Source: Mangrovimonas sp. TPBH4
GTDB lineage: Bacteria; Bacteroidota; Bacteroidia; Flavobacteriales; Flavobacteriaceae
NCBI RefSeq assembly: GCF_001280505.1
Contig: NZ_LBIO01000068.1
Coordinates: 1 to 64,000, forward strand
Length of the DNA stretch: 64,000 nt
Direction: 5' to 3'
Position 1 is the stretch's first letter. Each line of letters opens with the position of its first letter. Below are positions 34,861 to 46,700 of the stretch, one piece after another. The notes under the pieces are model-generated. The model was not told the DNA's origin. It saw nothing but the letters and a program-made list of their open reading frames with translations, and did not search any database. A program made the translations under genes and the position numbers.

Positions 34861-34892
34861 AAAAAAGGCAGACTAAACAGTCTGCCTTTTTT
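34861..34892 (-). terminator. Terminator of the adhesin operon (minus strand)
   Basis: Perfect 14-bp stem (AAAAAAGGCAGACT / AGTCTGCCTTTTTT) with an AAAC loop, located 20 bp beyond the stop codon of the OmpA-family gene. Confidence 0.9.
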
Positions 34893-34912
34893 CGTTGAGA
34901 AATATTTTAAAC

Positions 34913-36820
34913 TTATTCCGAAAGGATATAGAAGTAAGATCTTCTATTAAGCTGATGTTCTTCCTCTGTACATTTTACACCGTTGGAACATTGGTTCAAC
35001 AATTGTGTTTCTCCATAACCGATAGCACTTTCTATACGTTCTGGAGCAATGCCACGAGATAACAGATACTCTTGGGTAGATTTTGCCCTACGGTCTGATA
35101 GCTTCATGTTGTATTTGTCACTTCCTCTACTATCCGTATGCGATTCAATTTTAATAACCATGTTAGGATGTGTGCGCATAACGTCTACAATATGCTCTAA
35201 TTCCACTTGGGCATCGGTTCTGATGTTCCACTTGTCGAAGTCAAAGAAAATAGGGTTGATGACAATTTGGTCTTCGATAATCAATGGTACCAATTCCAAA
35301 TCAACAATTAAATCTCCGTCATTGTTAGTTTCGGATAGGATTTGTTTAAGTTCGTCCTTATAATCCAATTTGGTTCCCATGATAGTATAGGCGGTTTTAC
35401 ACTTCAATTTAAACTCATATACTCCTGTAGAATCAGTTGTTTTTTCCTCTAGAATTTTTCCTTCAGAGTCAATAAGTTTAACGGTAGCCAAAGGTAAAGG
35501 CAATTTTGTAAGGCTGTCCTTAACAACGCCTCTTACCATTTGCGAACAGGCTGTAAAGGCATAGATGTCGTCACTACCAACACCTGGACGGTTAGATGAA
35601 AAATATCCGTTTTCAGTTTCAGAATCGATGGTGAAAGCAAAATCATCATATCCTGTATTGAATGGCGCTCCTAAATTTTCAAGTTCAGCACCGGAATCAT
35701 TTAGAATATCCGATTTGAAAATATCCAAGAATCCTAAGTTGATATTACTGTCAGAAGAAAAGTAAAGTGTATTGTCCTCTGCTACGTAAGGAAACATTTC
35801 CTTACCATCACTGTTTATGGATGGTCCAAGGTTAACCGCGTCTCCATAACTATCATCCCCAAGAATGGCTACTTTATAGATATCTGTTTCTCCATAGCCA
35901 CCTTCACGATCGGACACGAAGAATAAGGCTCTGTCGTCAGGACTCAATGCAGGATGTCCTGAAGAATACACTTTGTCATTAAAAGGCAGCTCCTTAATGT
36001 CCTGCCAAATACTGTCTTTGTAAGACGCTTTGTAAATTTTTAGGTGAGAAGTACCTTCCTTGTCCGTCTTTAGACGGTTGTTTTTATTAACATTATCTCT
36101 GGTAAAGTACATCGTTTTTCCATCTTTGGTAATAGCAATATTAGCTTCGTGGAATTCTGAATTGATGCCTTTGCCGTTGATGCTGTTTACTTTTTTGAAA
36201 TTCTCAACACCATCTTGTTCGGTAGCAACTACTTCATAAAGATCCAAAAATGGTTCACCATTCCAGTCATAAATTTTGTCCTTACCGTCTCTAGCAGATG
36301 AAAAGTATAAAATGCTATCTCTTTTATAGGCACCAAATTCGGCATACTTGGTATTGATAGGAAGTGGTTCCACTCTTACATAAATACCATCTGTTGATGA
36401 CAATTGCTCATAAATGGCAAGATCATCAAAATTTAAGTTGGCAATACGATCATCGTCAGGGTTGGCAGCTTTATATTTTTCCAACCATACAATGGCTTCT
36501 TCATAGTTTCCTTGTCCTCTTAATGCCTGTGAATATCTGTACATGTATTTGGAGTCTAATTCACTTTCATGAAGTCTTAAAGCTTCTCCATACCATTCGG
36601 CAGATTCGGCAGATTTGGAATTGTTGTAGTAACAATCACCAAGCCTGGTCAATACATGGGCGCTACTATCTCCTTTTTTTACAGCTTCTTTGTAAAATTC
36701 TTCAGCCTTGGTATAAGCGTAATTTTTATAGAACTTATCGGCAACTCTTACCTGTTGCTTTTGGGCAACCATAAAAGTACTACTGAATGCTATTAATATT
36801 ATAAGTAATCTTGATTTCAT
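34913..36820 (-). CDS. OmpA-family protein with TPR, beta-propeller and peptidoglycan-binding domains (PorE-like)
   Basis: 635 residues with a signal peptide (to about residue 20). In order: TPR-like helices (about 25-130), a WD40/PD40-type beta-propeller (about 185-425), a carboxypeptidase-regulatory-like beta-sandwich (about 430-510) and a C-terminal OmpA domain (about 525-635) with the peptidoglycan-binding motif ESHTDSRGSDKYNMKLSDRR. This is the architecture of T9SS protein PorE, though many flavobacteria have several such paralogues beside PorP/SprF genes. It is the last gene of the adhesin operon (11-bp gap), so it probably anchors that system to the cell wall. Confidence 0.88.
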   Translation of the reverse strand: MKSRLLIILIAFSSTFMVAQKQQVRVADKFYKNYAYTKAEEFYKEAVKKGDSSAHVLTRLGDCYYNNSKSAESAEWYGEALRLHESELDSKYMYRYSQALRGQGNYEEAIVWLEKYKAANPDDDRIANLNFDDLAIYEQLSSTDGIYVRVEPLPINTKYAEFGAYKRDSILYFSSARDGKDKIYDWNGEPFLDLYEVVATEQDGVENFKKVNSINGKGINSEFHEANIAITKDGKTMYFTRDNVNKNNRLKTDKEGTSHLKIYKASYKDSIWQDIKELPFNDKVYSSGHPALSPDDRALFFVSDREGGYGETDIYKVAILGDDSYGDAVNLGPSINSDGKEMFPYVAEDNTLYFSSDSNINLGFLDIFKSDILNDSGAELENLGAPFNTGYDDFAFTIDSETENGYFSSNRPGVGSDDIYAFTACSQMVRGVVKDSLTKLPLPLATVKLIDSEGKILEEKTTDSTGVYEFKLKCKTAYTIMGTKLDYKDELKQILSETNNDGDLIVDLELVPLIIEDQIVINPIFFDFDKWNIRTDAQVELEHIVDVMRTHPNMVIKIESHTDSRGSDKYNMKLSDRRAKSTQEYLLSRGIAPERIESAIGYGETQLLNQCSNGVKCTEEEHQLNRRSYFYILSE

Positions 36821-36831
36821 AACAGGCTATT

Positions 36832-37767
36832 TTAGAAGTATCTAGGGGATTTAACACGTTGCGTTTTAAACAATTCAAACATCAGTAGAACTTCGTGAGT
36901 TCCACTTGTGTAAGGTCTTAGGTCTGAGATGGGATACCCATAGGCATATCCAATCCGTATTTGCTTGGAGATTTGGAAATCGGCAATACCACTAATTTCT
37001 CCAGCCCTTTCGTCAATTCGGTAACCAGCTCCCAACCAAAGCTTTTCATAGAAAAGGAAATTGGCCGTAAAATCGAATGACATTGGGGCACCGTTGGTAG
37101 CTTTTAACAATATTGCTGGTTTGAATTTGGTGTTGTCACCAAGATCGAATACATAACCTCCCGTAAGGTAATAGTTGTTGCGCTCTACAGCTACATAATC
37201 AGTTCCACCAACTGTTCCTTTGTTATAATCGGTGTTTAAAAGCCTTGGAGCAGAAAGTCCAATATACCATCTGTTGGAATGCCAAAGGACTCCGGCACCA
37301 AAGTTTGGGCTCCATCTATTGGATACATCGTTGAAGAATGGATCTTCAGAAATGCTAGGATCATTCAGCAAGGCCATATCAATATTATAGTGGGTGAAAC
37401 CAGCCTTTACCCCAAAGGACAATTTGGTGTTTTCTCCTGTATGGATGCTGTATGAGAAGTCCCCATATAGATAAGAGAAATTTTCATAGCCCAATTCGTC
37501 ATTTATATAGGAAAGTCCCAATCCAATCTTGTCATTTCTAAGAGGGGAGTGGATGGATAGAGTTTGTGTGGTTGGAGCACCTTCCAAACCTACCCATTGG
37601 CTTCTGTGCAATCCTACGATGCTTAACGTCTCTCTACTCCCTGCATAGGCAGGGTTGATAGAGATCGTATTGTACATATACTGCGTAAACTGAGGCAATT
37701 GTTGTGCAACACCGGTCCAGCAATTGAACAGTATAAAAGCGATTATGTTAAACTTTAATAACTTCAT
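36832..37767 (-). CDS. PorP/SprF family T9SS outer-membrane protein
   Basis: 311 residues with a signal peptide (ending GVAQ). The signature QFTQYMYNTISINPAYAGSR at the mature N-terminus defines the PorP/SprF family, followed by barrel strands to KSPRYF. In Flavobacterium johnsoniae SprF is needed for secretion of the adhesin SprB, encoded just upstream of it. Here the gene follows the giant adhesin by 10 bp, so it is most likely its dedicated partner. Confidence 0.92.
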   Translation of the reverse strand: MKLLKFNIIAFILFNCWTGVAQQLPQFTQYMYNTISINPAYAGSRETLSIVGLHRSQWVGLEGAPTTQTLSIHSPLRNDKIGLGLSYINDELGYENFSYLYGDFSYSIHTGENTKLSFGVKAGFTHYNIDMALLNDPSISEDPFFNDVSNRWSPNFGAGVLWHSNRWYIGLSAPRLLNTDYNKGTVGGTDYVAVERNNYYLTGGYVFDLGDNTKFKPAILLKATNGAPMSFDFTANFLFYEKLWLGAGYRIDERAGEISGIADFQISKQIRIGYAYGYPISDLRPYTSGTHEVLLMFELFKTQRVKSPRYF

Positions 37768-37777
37768 AGGTCAAAAT

Positions 37778-40700
37778 TTATTTAGTTCCTACGTAGATTG
37801 GACCTGAGAAAGGTTTTAATCCACTATTCTTTAAATTAATGATATAGTAATATGTTCCTGATGGGACTTTGCTTGCGCCTCCTACAGAGGATCCTGATGA
37901 AGCGCCATTCCAATCGTTTTGATAGTTGAAGTTTTCATAAATTTTAGCACCCCAACGGTTGAATACTTGTAATTCAATGGTGAATCCACATTCTTCAACA
38001 CCTGTTACTGTAAAGAATTCGTTATAGCTATCTCCATTAGGCGTTACCGCTTTAGATATCACCACATCTTCTTCTCCACATGGTAAAACCACACAATCGT
38101 CATGAACAGTTACGGTCACTTCGGTTACACTTGGGCAGTCGCCTTCTGTGATAGTATAGGTGAAGATGAAATCTCCTAAGTCTTCTTCAGTAACAATTGT
38201 AGTATCAAACCAACTTCCATCTAAAGTTGTATTTCCAGAAACCACTTCCCAAGTACCACTTTCGTCCACATCACCACTCAGTAGGCCGAATAGATCTAAA
38301 GGTCCTTCCTCTGTACAGATAGTGGTGTTGGATCCGGCTATAATATTTTCCACATTTACATTTACTATTTGAGAGTAAGTAGCTTCGTTTCCACAATCAT
38401 CACTTACCGTCCAATTACGGGTGATGCTGTAATTTTCCGAGCCTTCTTCTGGATTGATTGTCTCGTTAAATACAACAGAAATATCAGTAGAACAAGCATC
38501 CTCAAAGCTCAGTTCAGGAGCATCAGGAACTTCGGAACAATTCACATCGATGGATGGATCTAATTCAACAATCAATTCAGGAGCTGTAGTATCCACAACA
38601 CTGATAGTTTGTACTTGCGTTGTTGTGTTTCCACACTCATCGATTAAGGTCCAAGTTCTTTCTATGGTACTTTCTCCAACACAAGACCCTTCTGTAACAT
38701 CATCGGTAAAGGTTGCTTCCAATTCAGTAGAGCAGTTGTCAGCTTCGTCAGTTACATCACCAGTCAAAGTTAAATCTGTAGTATCCATATCACACTCAAC
38801 AGTTAGGTTTTCTGGAACCGTAAAGGTTGGTGCTGTAGAATCTTCAACATTGATGGTTTGAACTTCTGTTGTAGCATTCCCACAGTCGTCAGTTAATGTC
38901 CAAGTACGGGTGATTATATAAGAATTGGCACATTCTCCTTCAGTTGTTTCATCAGTATAGGTTGCTTCCAATTCTGTAGAACAGTTATCCGCTTCGTCAG
39001 TTACATCCCCTGTTAATGCCAAGTTTGAAGCATCTTGATCACACTCGATAGTTACTGCAGCAGGTACAGTAAATGTAGGTGCTGTTGTATCTTGAATGGT
39101 GATAGTTTGCACTTGCGAAGTAGTGTTCCCACAATCGTCAGTCAAAGTCCAAGTTCTTGTTATGATAGAGGCATTAGCACATTCTCCTTCAGCTGTTTCA
39201 TCTGAATAGGTAGCTTCCAATTCAGTAGAGCAGTTATCCGCTTCATCAGAAACATCTCCAACTAATACCAGGTCATTTTCATCTTGATCACATTCAATGG
39301 TTACAGCTGCTGGCACAGTAAATGTAGGAGCTGTAGTATCTTGAATTGTGATAGTTTGTACTTGAGTCGTTGTGTTTCCACAATCGTCAGTCAAAGTCCA
39401 AGTTCTTGTTATAATGGATGCGTTTGCACATTCACCTTCAGCAGTAGCGTCGGTAAAGGTAGCTTCCAGTTCAGAAGAACAGTTATCGGCTTCATCAGTT
39501 ACATCACCAGTCAACGCCAAGTCATTTTCATCTTGATCACATTCAATAGTTACCGCAGCTGGTACAGTGAATGTTGGTGCTGTAGTATCTTGGATTGTGA
39601 TAGTTTGCACTTGCGTTGTTGTGTTTCCACAATCATCTGTTAAAGTCCAAGTACGAGTGATGATAGAAGCGTTTGCACATTCACCTTCAGCAGTAGCGTC
39701 GGTAAAGGTTGCTTCCAATTCAGAAGAACAGTTATCTGCTTCATCGGTTACATCACCAGTCAATGCCATATCTGTAGCATCTTGATCACATTCAATAGAT
39801 ACCGAAGCAGGTACTGTAAAGGTAGGCGCTGTTGTATCCTGGATTGTGATGGTTTGAACTTGAGTAGTGGTGTTTCCACAGTCATCAGTCAAAGTCCAAG
39901 TTCTAGTAACAATAGAGGCGTTGGCACATTCACCTTCGGCAGTGGCATCGGTAAAGGTAGCTTCCAATTCAGAAGCGCAATTGTCAGCTTCATCAGTTAC
40001 ATCACCTGTTAAAGTCAAGTCATTTACATCTTGATCACATTCAATAGATACCGAAGCAGGTACTGTGAAAGTAGGAGCTGTAGTATCCTGGATTGTGATA
40101 GTTTGTATTTGCACTGTGGTGTTTCCACAATCATCTGTTAAAGTCCAAGTACGTGTGATGATAGAAGCGTTGGCACATTCACCTTCAGCTGTTGCGTCTG
40201 TAAATGTTGCTTCCAATTCAGAAGAACAGTTGTCAGCTTCGTCGGTTACATCTCCTGTAAGCGTAAGATCTGAAACTTCCTGATCACATTCCAAAGCAAT
40301 TGAAGCAGGCACTGTGAATGTTGGAGCAGTAGTGTCAACAATAGTAAAGGATACCGTTGTTGTACTTTCATTTCCACATCCGTCTATTGCGGTAAATGTT
40401 ACCTCCGCAGTACCTGTAGCACCGCAAGCTTCAGTTAAGCCTTCAAAGTTATTAGACCATGTGATAGAAGAACAGTCATCGGTAGCAGTGGCGCCTCCAT
40501 TGGAAGATAACCAAGCTTGAAGTTCAGCGTCATTTCCTGTTCCGTCACATTCTACTGTTAAACTTTCTCCACCAGAAATCACTGGAGGTGTAGAATCTTG
40601 AATAGCGTAGGAGGCTGATGTAGTACTTGTGTTTCCACAGCTGTCAGTGGCAGTGAAAACAACACTTACAGGAGCAGAACAATCTGAGGTTGCTCCATTA

Positions 40701-43700
40701 TAATTGTTAGTCCAAGTAACTTCTCCACATAGTTCTTCAGCAACAGCACCACCATTACTGTCTAACCAGTTTTGGATGGCATCGTTGTTACCATTTCCAT
40801 CACACTCAGCAACAATATCTGAAGCTTCAGTTGTAATGTTAGGAGCAATAGTGTCTTCTATACTGAATGTAGCAGTGGTAGTAGTCGTGTTTCCACAAGC
40901 ATCTGTAGCTGTAAATATAACCGTAGCAGCTCCTGTATTTCCACAGGCATCACTTAATTCAGTAAAGTCATTAGTCCAAGTTACTTCGCTACAATTATCA
41001 GTTGCGGAAGCACCTCCGTTGGAGGCTAACCAATCGGTTAAATCTAATTGGTTTCCTGTACCATCACATTCTACAGATAAGTCAATAGCTTCTGTTTCTA
41101 TGGTTGGCGCAGTCGTATCTTGGATAGAGATTGTTTGAGTTTGTGTTGTTGTGTTGCCACAAGCATCAGTCAAGGTCCAAGTACGGGTGATTGTGGACTC
41201 ATTGGCACATTCACCTTCAGTTGTGGCATCCGTATAAGTAGCTTCCAAATCAGCAGAACAGTTGTCCGCTTCATCGGTTACATCACCGGTCAATGCCAAA
41301 TCTGTAGCATCTTGGTCACATTCAAGAGTTATACTGGCAGGTACTGTAAAGGTAGGCGCCGTAGTATCTTGAATGGTGATAGTTTGCACTTGAGTAGTAG
41401 TGTTTCCACACTCGTCAGTCAAGGTCCAGGTACGTGTGATGATAGACTCATTAGCACATTCGCCTTCAGCAGTAGCATCGGCGAAGGAAGCTTGTAAACC
41501 AGTAGAACAGTTGTCAGCTTCATCGGTTACATCACCGGTCAATGCCAAGTCGTTTTCATTTTGATCACATTCAATGGTTACAGCAGCAGGTACAGTAAAT
41601 GTAGGTGCTGTAGTATCCTGAATAGTGATGGTTTGAGCTTGTGTAGTTGTGTTTCCACAGTCATCTGTCAAGGTCCAAGTACGTGTAATGATAGACTCAT
41701 TGGCACATGCTCCTTGGGCGGTAGCATCTGTATAAGTAGCTTCAAGATCAGAAGAACATCCGTCAGTTTCATCGGTAACGTCTCCTGTTAAAGCAAGGTC
41801 TGTTGGATCTTGATCACATTCCAAAGAAACTGAAGCAGGAACCGTAAATGTTGGTGCTGTTGTATCTTGAACTGTGAAAGTGGCCGTAGTCGAGCTAGAG
41901 TTACCACATCCGTCGGTAGCTGTAAAGGTTACTTCGGCAGAACCAGTAGTTCCACATTCGTCGCTTAAGCCATTATAATTGTTAGACCATGCAATTGCAG
42001 AACAATCGTCGGTAGCCGCTGCACCTCCAAAAGTATCCAACCAGTCCTGGATGGCTGTAGCAATATCGCTACCGTCACATTCCAAAGTAACATCACCAGC
42101 TTCAGTAGTGATGGTAGGAGCAGTAGTATCTTGAATTGCATAAGAAGCGGAGGTAGACACAGCATTTCCACATTCGTCAGTTGCCGTAAAGGTTACAGTC
42201 ACCGGTGCAGAACAATCAGAGTTGGCTCCATCGTAATCGTTGGTCCAAGTTACTTCACCACAATTGTCTGAAGCAGTTGCTCCACCATTGTTGGCTAACC
42301 AGTTTTCGATGGCTCCGTTGTTTCCAGAACCGTCACACTCGGCAACGATATTAGAAGGAGTCGTTTCAATAACTGGCGCAGTAGTATCTTGGATAGAGAT
42401 TGTTTGTGTTTGTGTTGTTGTGTTGCCACAAGCATCAACCAATGTCCAGGTACGAGTGATTGTAGACTCATTGGCACATTCACCTTCAGTTGTGGCATCC
42501 GTATAAGTAGCTTCCAAATCAGCAGAACAGTTATCCGCTTCATCAGTTACATCACCAGTCAATGCCAAATCTGTAGCATCTTGGTCACATTCAAGGGTTA
42601 CACTAGCTGGCACAGTAAATGTAGGTGCCGTAGTATCCTGGATGGTGATGGTTTGGTCTTGAGTTGTAGTGTTTCCACAGTCATCGGTCAAAGTCCAAGT
42701 GCGCGTGATGATAGTCTCATTGGCACAAGCTCCTTGAGCAGTGGCATCGGCAAAAGTAGCTTCCAAATCAGTAGAACAGTTGTCAGCTTCATCGGTAACA
42801 TCACCAGTCAATACCAAGTCGTTTTCATTTTGATCACATTCAATGGTTACAGCAGCAGGTACAGTAAATGTAGGCGCAGTCGTATCCTGAATTGAGATGG
42901 TTTGAACTTGCGTAGTTGTATTTCCACAGTCATCGGTCAATGTCCAAGTACGTGTAATGATAGACTCATTGGCACATGCTCCTTGAGCAGTTGCATCTGT
43001 ATAGGTAGCTTCAATATCAGTAGAACATCCGTCGGTTTCATCTGTTACGTCTCCTGTTAAAGCAAGGTCTGTTGGATCTTGATCACATTCCAAAGTCACT
43101 GAAGCAGGTACTGTAAATGTTGGAGCAGTTGTATCTTGAACTGTGAAAGTGGCCGTAGTCGAGCTAGAGTTTCCACATCCGTCAGTAGCTGTAAAGGTCA
43201 CTTCGGCAGAACCGGTAGTTCCACATCCGTCACTTAATCCATTATAATTGTTAGACCAGGCTATTGCAGAACAGTCATCTGTAGCAGTGGCGCCACCAAA
43301 AGTATCCAACCAATCTTGGATTGCGGCATCAATATCGCTACCGTCACATTCCAAGGTCATATCTGAAGCTTGAGTGATTACAGGTGCATTGGTATCTTGA
43401 ATTGCATAGGAAGCAGACGTAGAAACCGAGTTTCCACATTCGTCAGTAGCCGTAAATGTTACGGTTACTGGTGCAGAACAATCAGAATTCGCTCCACTAT
43501 AATCGTTGGTCCAAGTAACTTCGCCACAATTGTCTGAAGCAGTTGCTCCACCATTGTTAGCCAACCAGTTTTCGATAGCTCCACTATTTCCAGAACCGTC
43601 ACATTCGGCAACGATATCGGAAGGAGTGGTTTGAATAACTGGAGCAGTCGTATCTTGGATAGAGATTGTTTGAGTTTGAGTTGTAGTGTTTCCACAAGCA

Positions 43701-46700
43701 TCAACCAAAGTCCAGGTACGGGTGATTGTGGACTCGTTTGCACAAGCTCCTTGAGCAGTAGCATCCGTAAAAGTTGCTTCTAAACTAGTAGAACAGTTGT
43801 CAGCCTCATCGGTTACATCGCCAGTCAATGCCAAATCTGTAGCATCTTGGTCACATTCAAGGGTTACACTGGCAGGTACAGTAAATGTAGGAGCAGTTGT
43901 ATCTTGAATGGTGATGGTTTGAACTTCCGTAGCAGTGTTCCCACACTCGTCAGTTAAAGTCCAAGTTCTTGTGATGATTATCTCATTGGCACATGCTCCT
44001 TGAGCAGTGGCATCGGCGAAAGTAGCTTCCAAACCAGTTGAACAGTTGTCAGCTTCATCGGTTACATCTCCAGTCAATGCCAAGTCGTTTTCATCTTGAT
44101 CACATTCAATGGTTACGGCAGCAGGCACAGTAAATGTAGGCGCTGTAGTATCTTCAATAGAGATGGTTTGAGTTTGTGTAGTTGTGTTTCCACAGTCATC
44201 GGTCAATGTCCAAGTACGTGTAATGATAGACTCACTGGCACATGCTCCTTGAGCAGTTGTATCAGTAAAAGTAGCTTCAAGAGTTGAAGAACATCCATCA
44301 GTTTCATCGGTTACGTCTCCTGTCAAAGCAAGGTCAGTAGGATCTTGATCACATTCCAAAGTCACTGAAGCAGGTACAGTAAATGTTGGATCCGTTGTAT
44401 CTTGAATAATAAAGGAAGCACTGGTAGTTACAGAGTTACCACAACCGTCTTCTGCGGTAAAGCTAACTGTTCGTGTTCCTGTTAAACCACAGTCATCATT
44501 GAAAGCACCTTCTTCATAAGACCAAGACACAGTTCCACAAGAATCGGAAGCAGATGCACCTCCATTGGAATCTAACCAAGCTGTGTATTCGGCAAGGTTT
44601 CCAGTTCCATCGCATTCAACTGTAAAATCAGAAGCAGGAGTATCAATAGTAGGTGCTATCAAGTCCAATATTGTAAACAGGGCTGTAGTGCTAGTTGAAT
44701 TTCCACATTCGTCAGTTGCCGTGAATGTAACTAGAGCCAATCCTGTTTCTCCACAACCATCAGTTAGTCCTGTGAAGTTGTCAGTCCAAGTAATATCAGA
44801 GCAATTGTCTGAAGCCATAGCTCCGGCATGTGTATCCAACCAAGCTTCAAGTTCGTCTGTATTTCCTGCACCATTACATTGTACGGTTTGATCGGCAGCT
44901 ACAATGTTCATTGTTGGAATGGTTGTGTCTTCGATAGTAAAGGTTGCAGATGTAGTTGAAATATTGCCACAATCATCGGTAGCAGTAAAAGTTACTAATG
45001 CAGAACCTGTAGCACCACAATCATCACTTAAGGAGGAATAATCGTTAGTCCAAGTAACGCCACCACAAGTATCAGAGGCTGCAGCGCCACCAACAGTAAT
45101 CAACCAGTTGTTCAATTCAGCAGTATTTCCAGAACCATCACATTCAACAGTAAGGTCTGCGGCAGCTGTATCAATAGTTGGATCTGTAGTGTCTTCAATA
45201 GTAAATGTAGCGGATGTTGTTGCTGTGTTACCACAATCATCAGTTGCTGTAAAAGTCACTGTAGCAGAACCTGTAGCACCACAATCATCACTTAAGGAGG
45301 AATAATCGTTAGTCCAAGTAACGCCACCACAAGTATCAGAGGCTGCAGCACCACCAAAAGAGCTTAACCAAGTTGATAAATCTGTTGCGTTTCCGCCTCC
45401 ATCACATTCCACGGTAAGGTTTGTAGCCACAGTGTCAATGCTAGGAGCCGTGGTGTCTTCAATAGTGAACGTAGCATCAGTTGTAGCAAAATTTCCACAA
45501 GCATCAGTGGCCGTAAAAGTAACTGTTACAGACCCTGTGTTTCCACAGTCATCACTTAAAGTTCCGTAATCATTGGTCCAGGTGATAGCAGAACAATTAT
45601 CTGAAGCTACAGCACCACCGTTGGCATCTAACCAAGCATTTAAGGCAGTTGTAGTATCACTACCACATTCAGCAGACGCATCGACAGCTGCCACTGAAAT
45701 TGTAGGATCTGTAGTATCTTCAATCGTTATTGTTTGTGTATCAGAACTAGAAAGCCCACAATCATCTGTGATAGTAAAAGTTCTAGTAACCACCACAGGA
45801 CAAGTACCAGAAGCACTGTCTTGATAAGTGATTTCATTTACATTATTTTCCGTGAAAGTTCCTCCTTCTGCTAAGAAAATTAACTGAGAAATAGTTTGAG
45901 GTGTTTCACTATAAGCTAATGATGTTAAGCTGTCATTGGTAACATCTGCAGCAACACAACCTTCAACTTGTAAATCTGAAGGGGCATTGGTTACGGGAGG
46001 TGTATTATCATCAACTGAAATTGTAATATCCTCACTAATGGAACATGAATTTGCATCCGTCACAGTAACCGTATAGGTTCCTGAAGGTAGATTAACAAAT
46101 ATTCCAGATTGGAAACTTCCTTCTTGAGGGCTAATACTATAGGTGTAAGGAGCAGTTCCACCTGAAACTCCAGAAGGAGTGATGGTTCCTGTGTTTCCAC
46201 CAGTACATTCAATGTTAGTAGTACTTAGGGTCAATCCTGTTAATAGTGGTGATACAGTTACAGTATCTGTATGAACGTCAGAATCTCCATCAACATCAAA
46301 TACAGTTAATGTAACGTTGTAGTTACCAGGTCCATTTGTATAGGTGTGTGATGGATTGGCTTCTGTAGAAGTACCTCCATCTCCAAAGTTCCAAGAATAA
46401 GTATATCCACCTTGAAGATTTCCACCGGTGGTAATACTTGTAAATGCAACTGTATAAGCGTCACAATTTTGAGTATAAGTAAAGTTGGTGATCAATGGCG
46501 CATTTACGATAAACCCTGGAGGGTTTGAGTAACATTTGGAAGGGTTTTCACCACACTCTTGATTGGCATTGGATTGCCAAGCCATATAAAAATTTACCAA
46601 TTCCACTTGATCTCCACAATTCCAGTTCAATTGATATACGGGAAGGTTTTGTTCAACAGGAATAGGGGTAGAGTCATATAAACATTGTGTTACTGTAGAT

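Noticed and set aside
38585..45709. Repeat array considered as CRISPR or other non-coding satellite DNA
   Set aside because: Units are 249-264 bp, in frame and protein-coding throughout, with changes mainly at synonymous or tolerated positions.
38160..45824. Many open frames on the plus strand opposite the adhesin gene
   Set aside because: They recur with the period of the repeat modules and encode the same low-complexity Val/Ser/Ala-rich or Cys/Ser-rich sequences. They are by-products of the repetitive minus-strand gene, and no start signals were seen.
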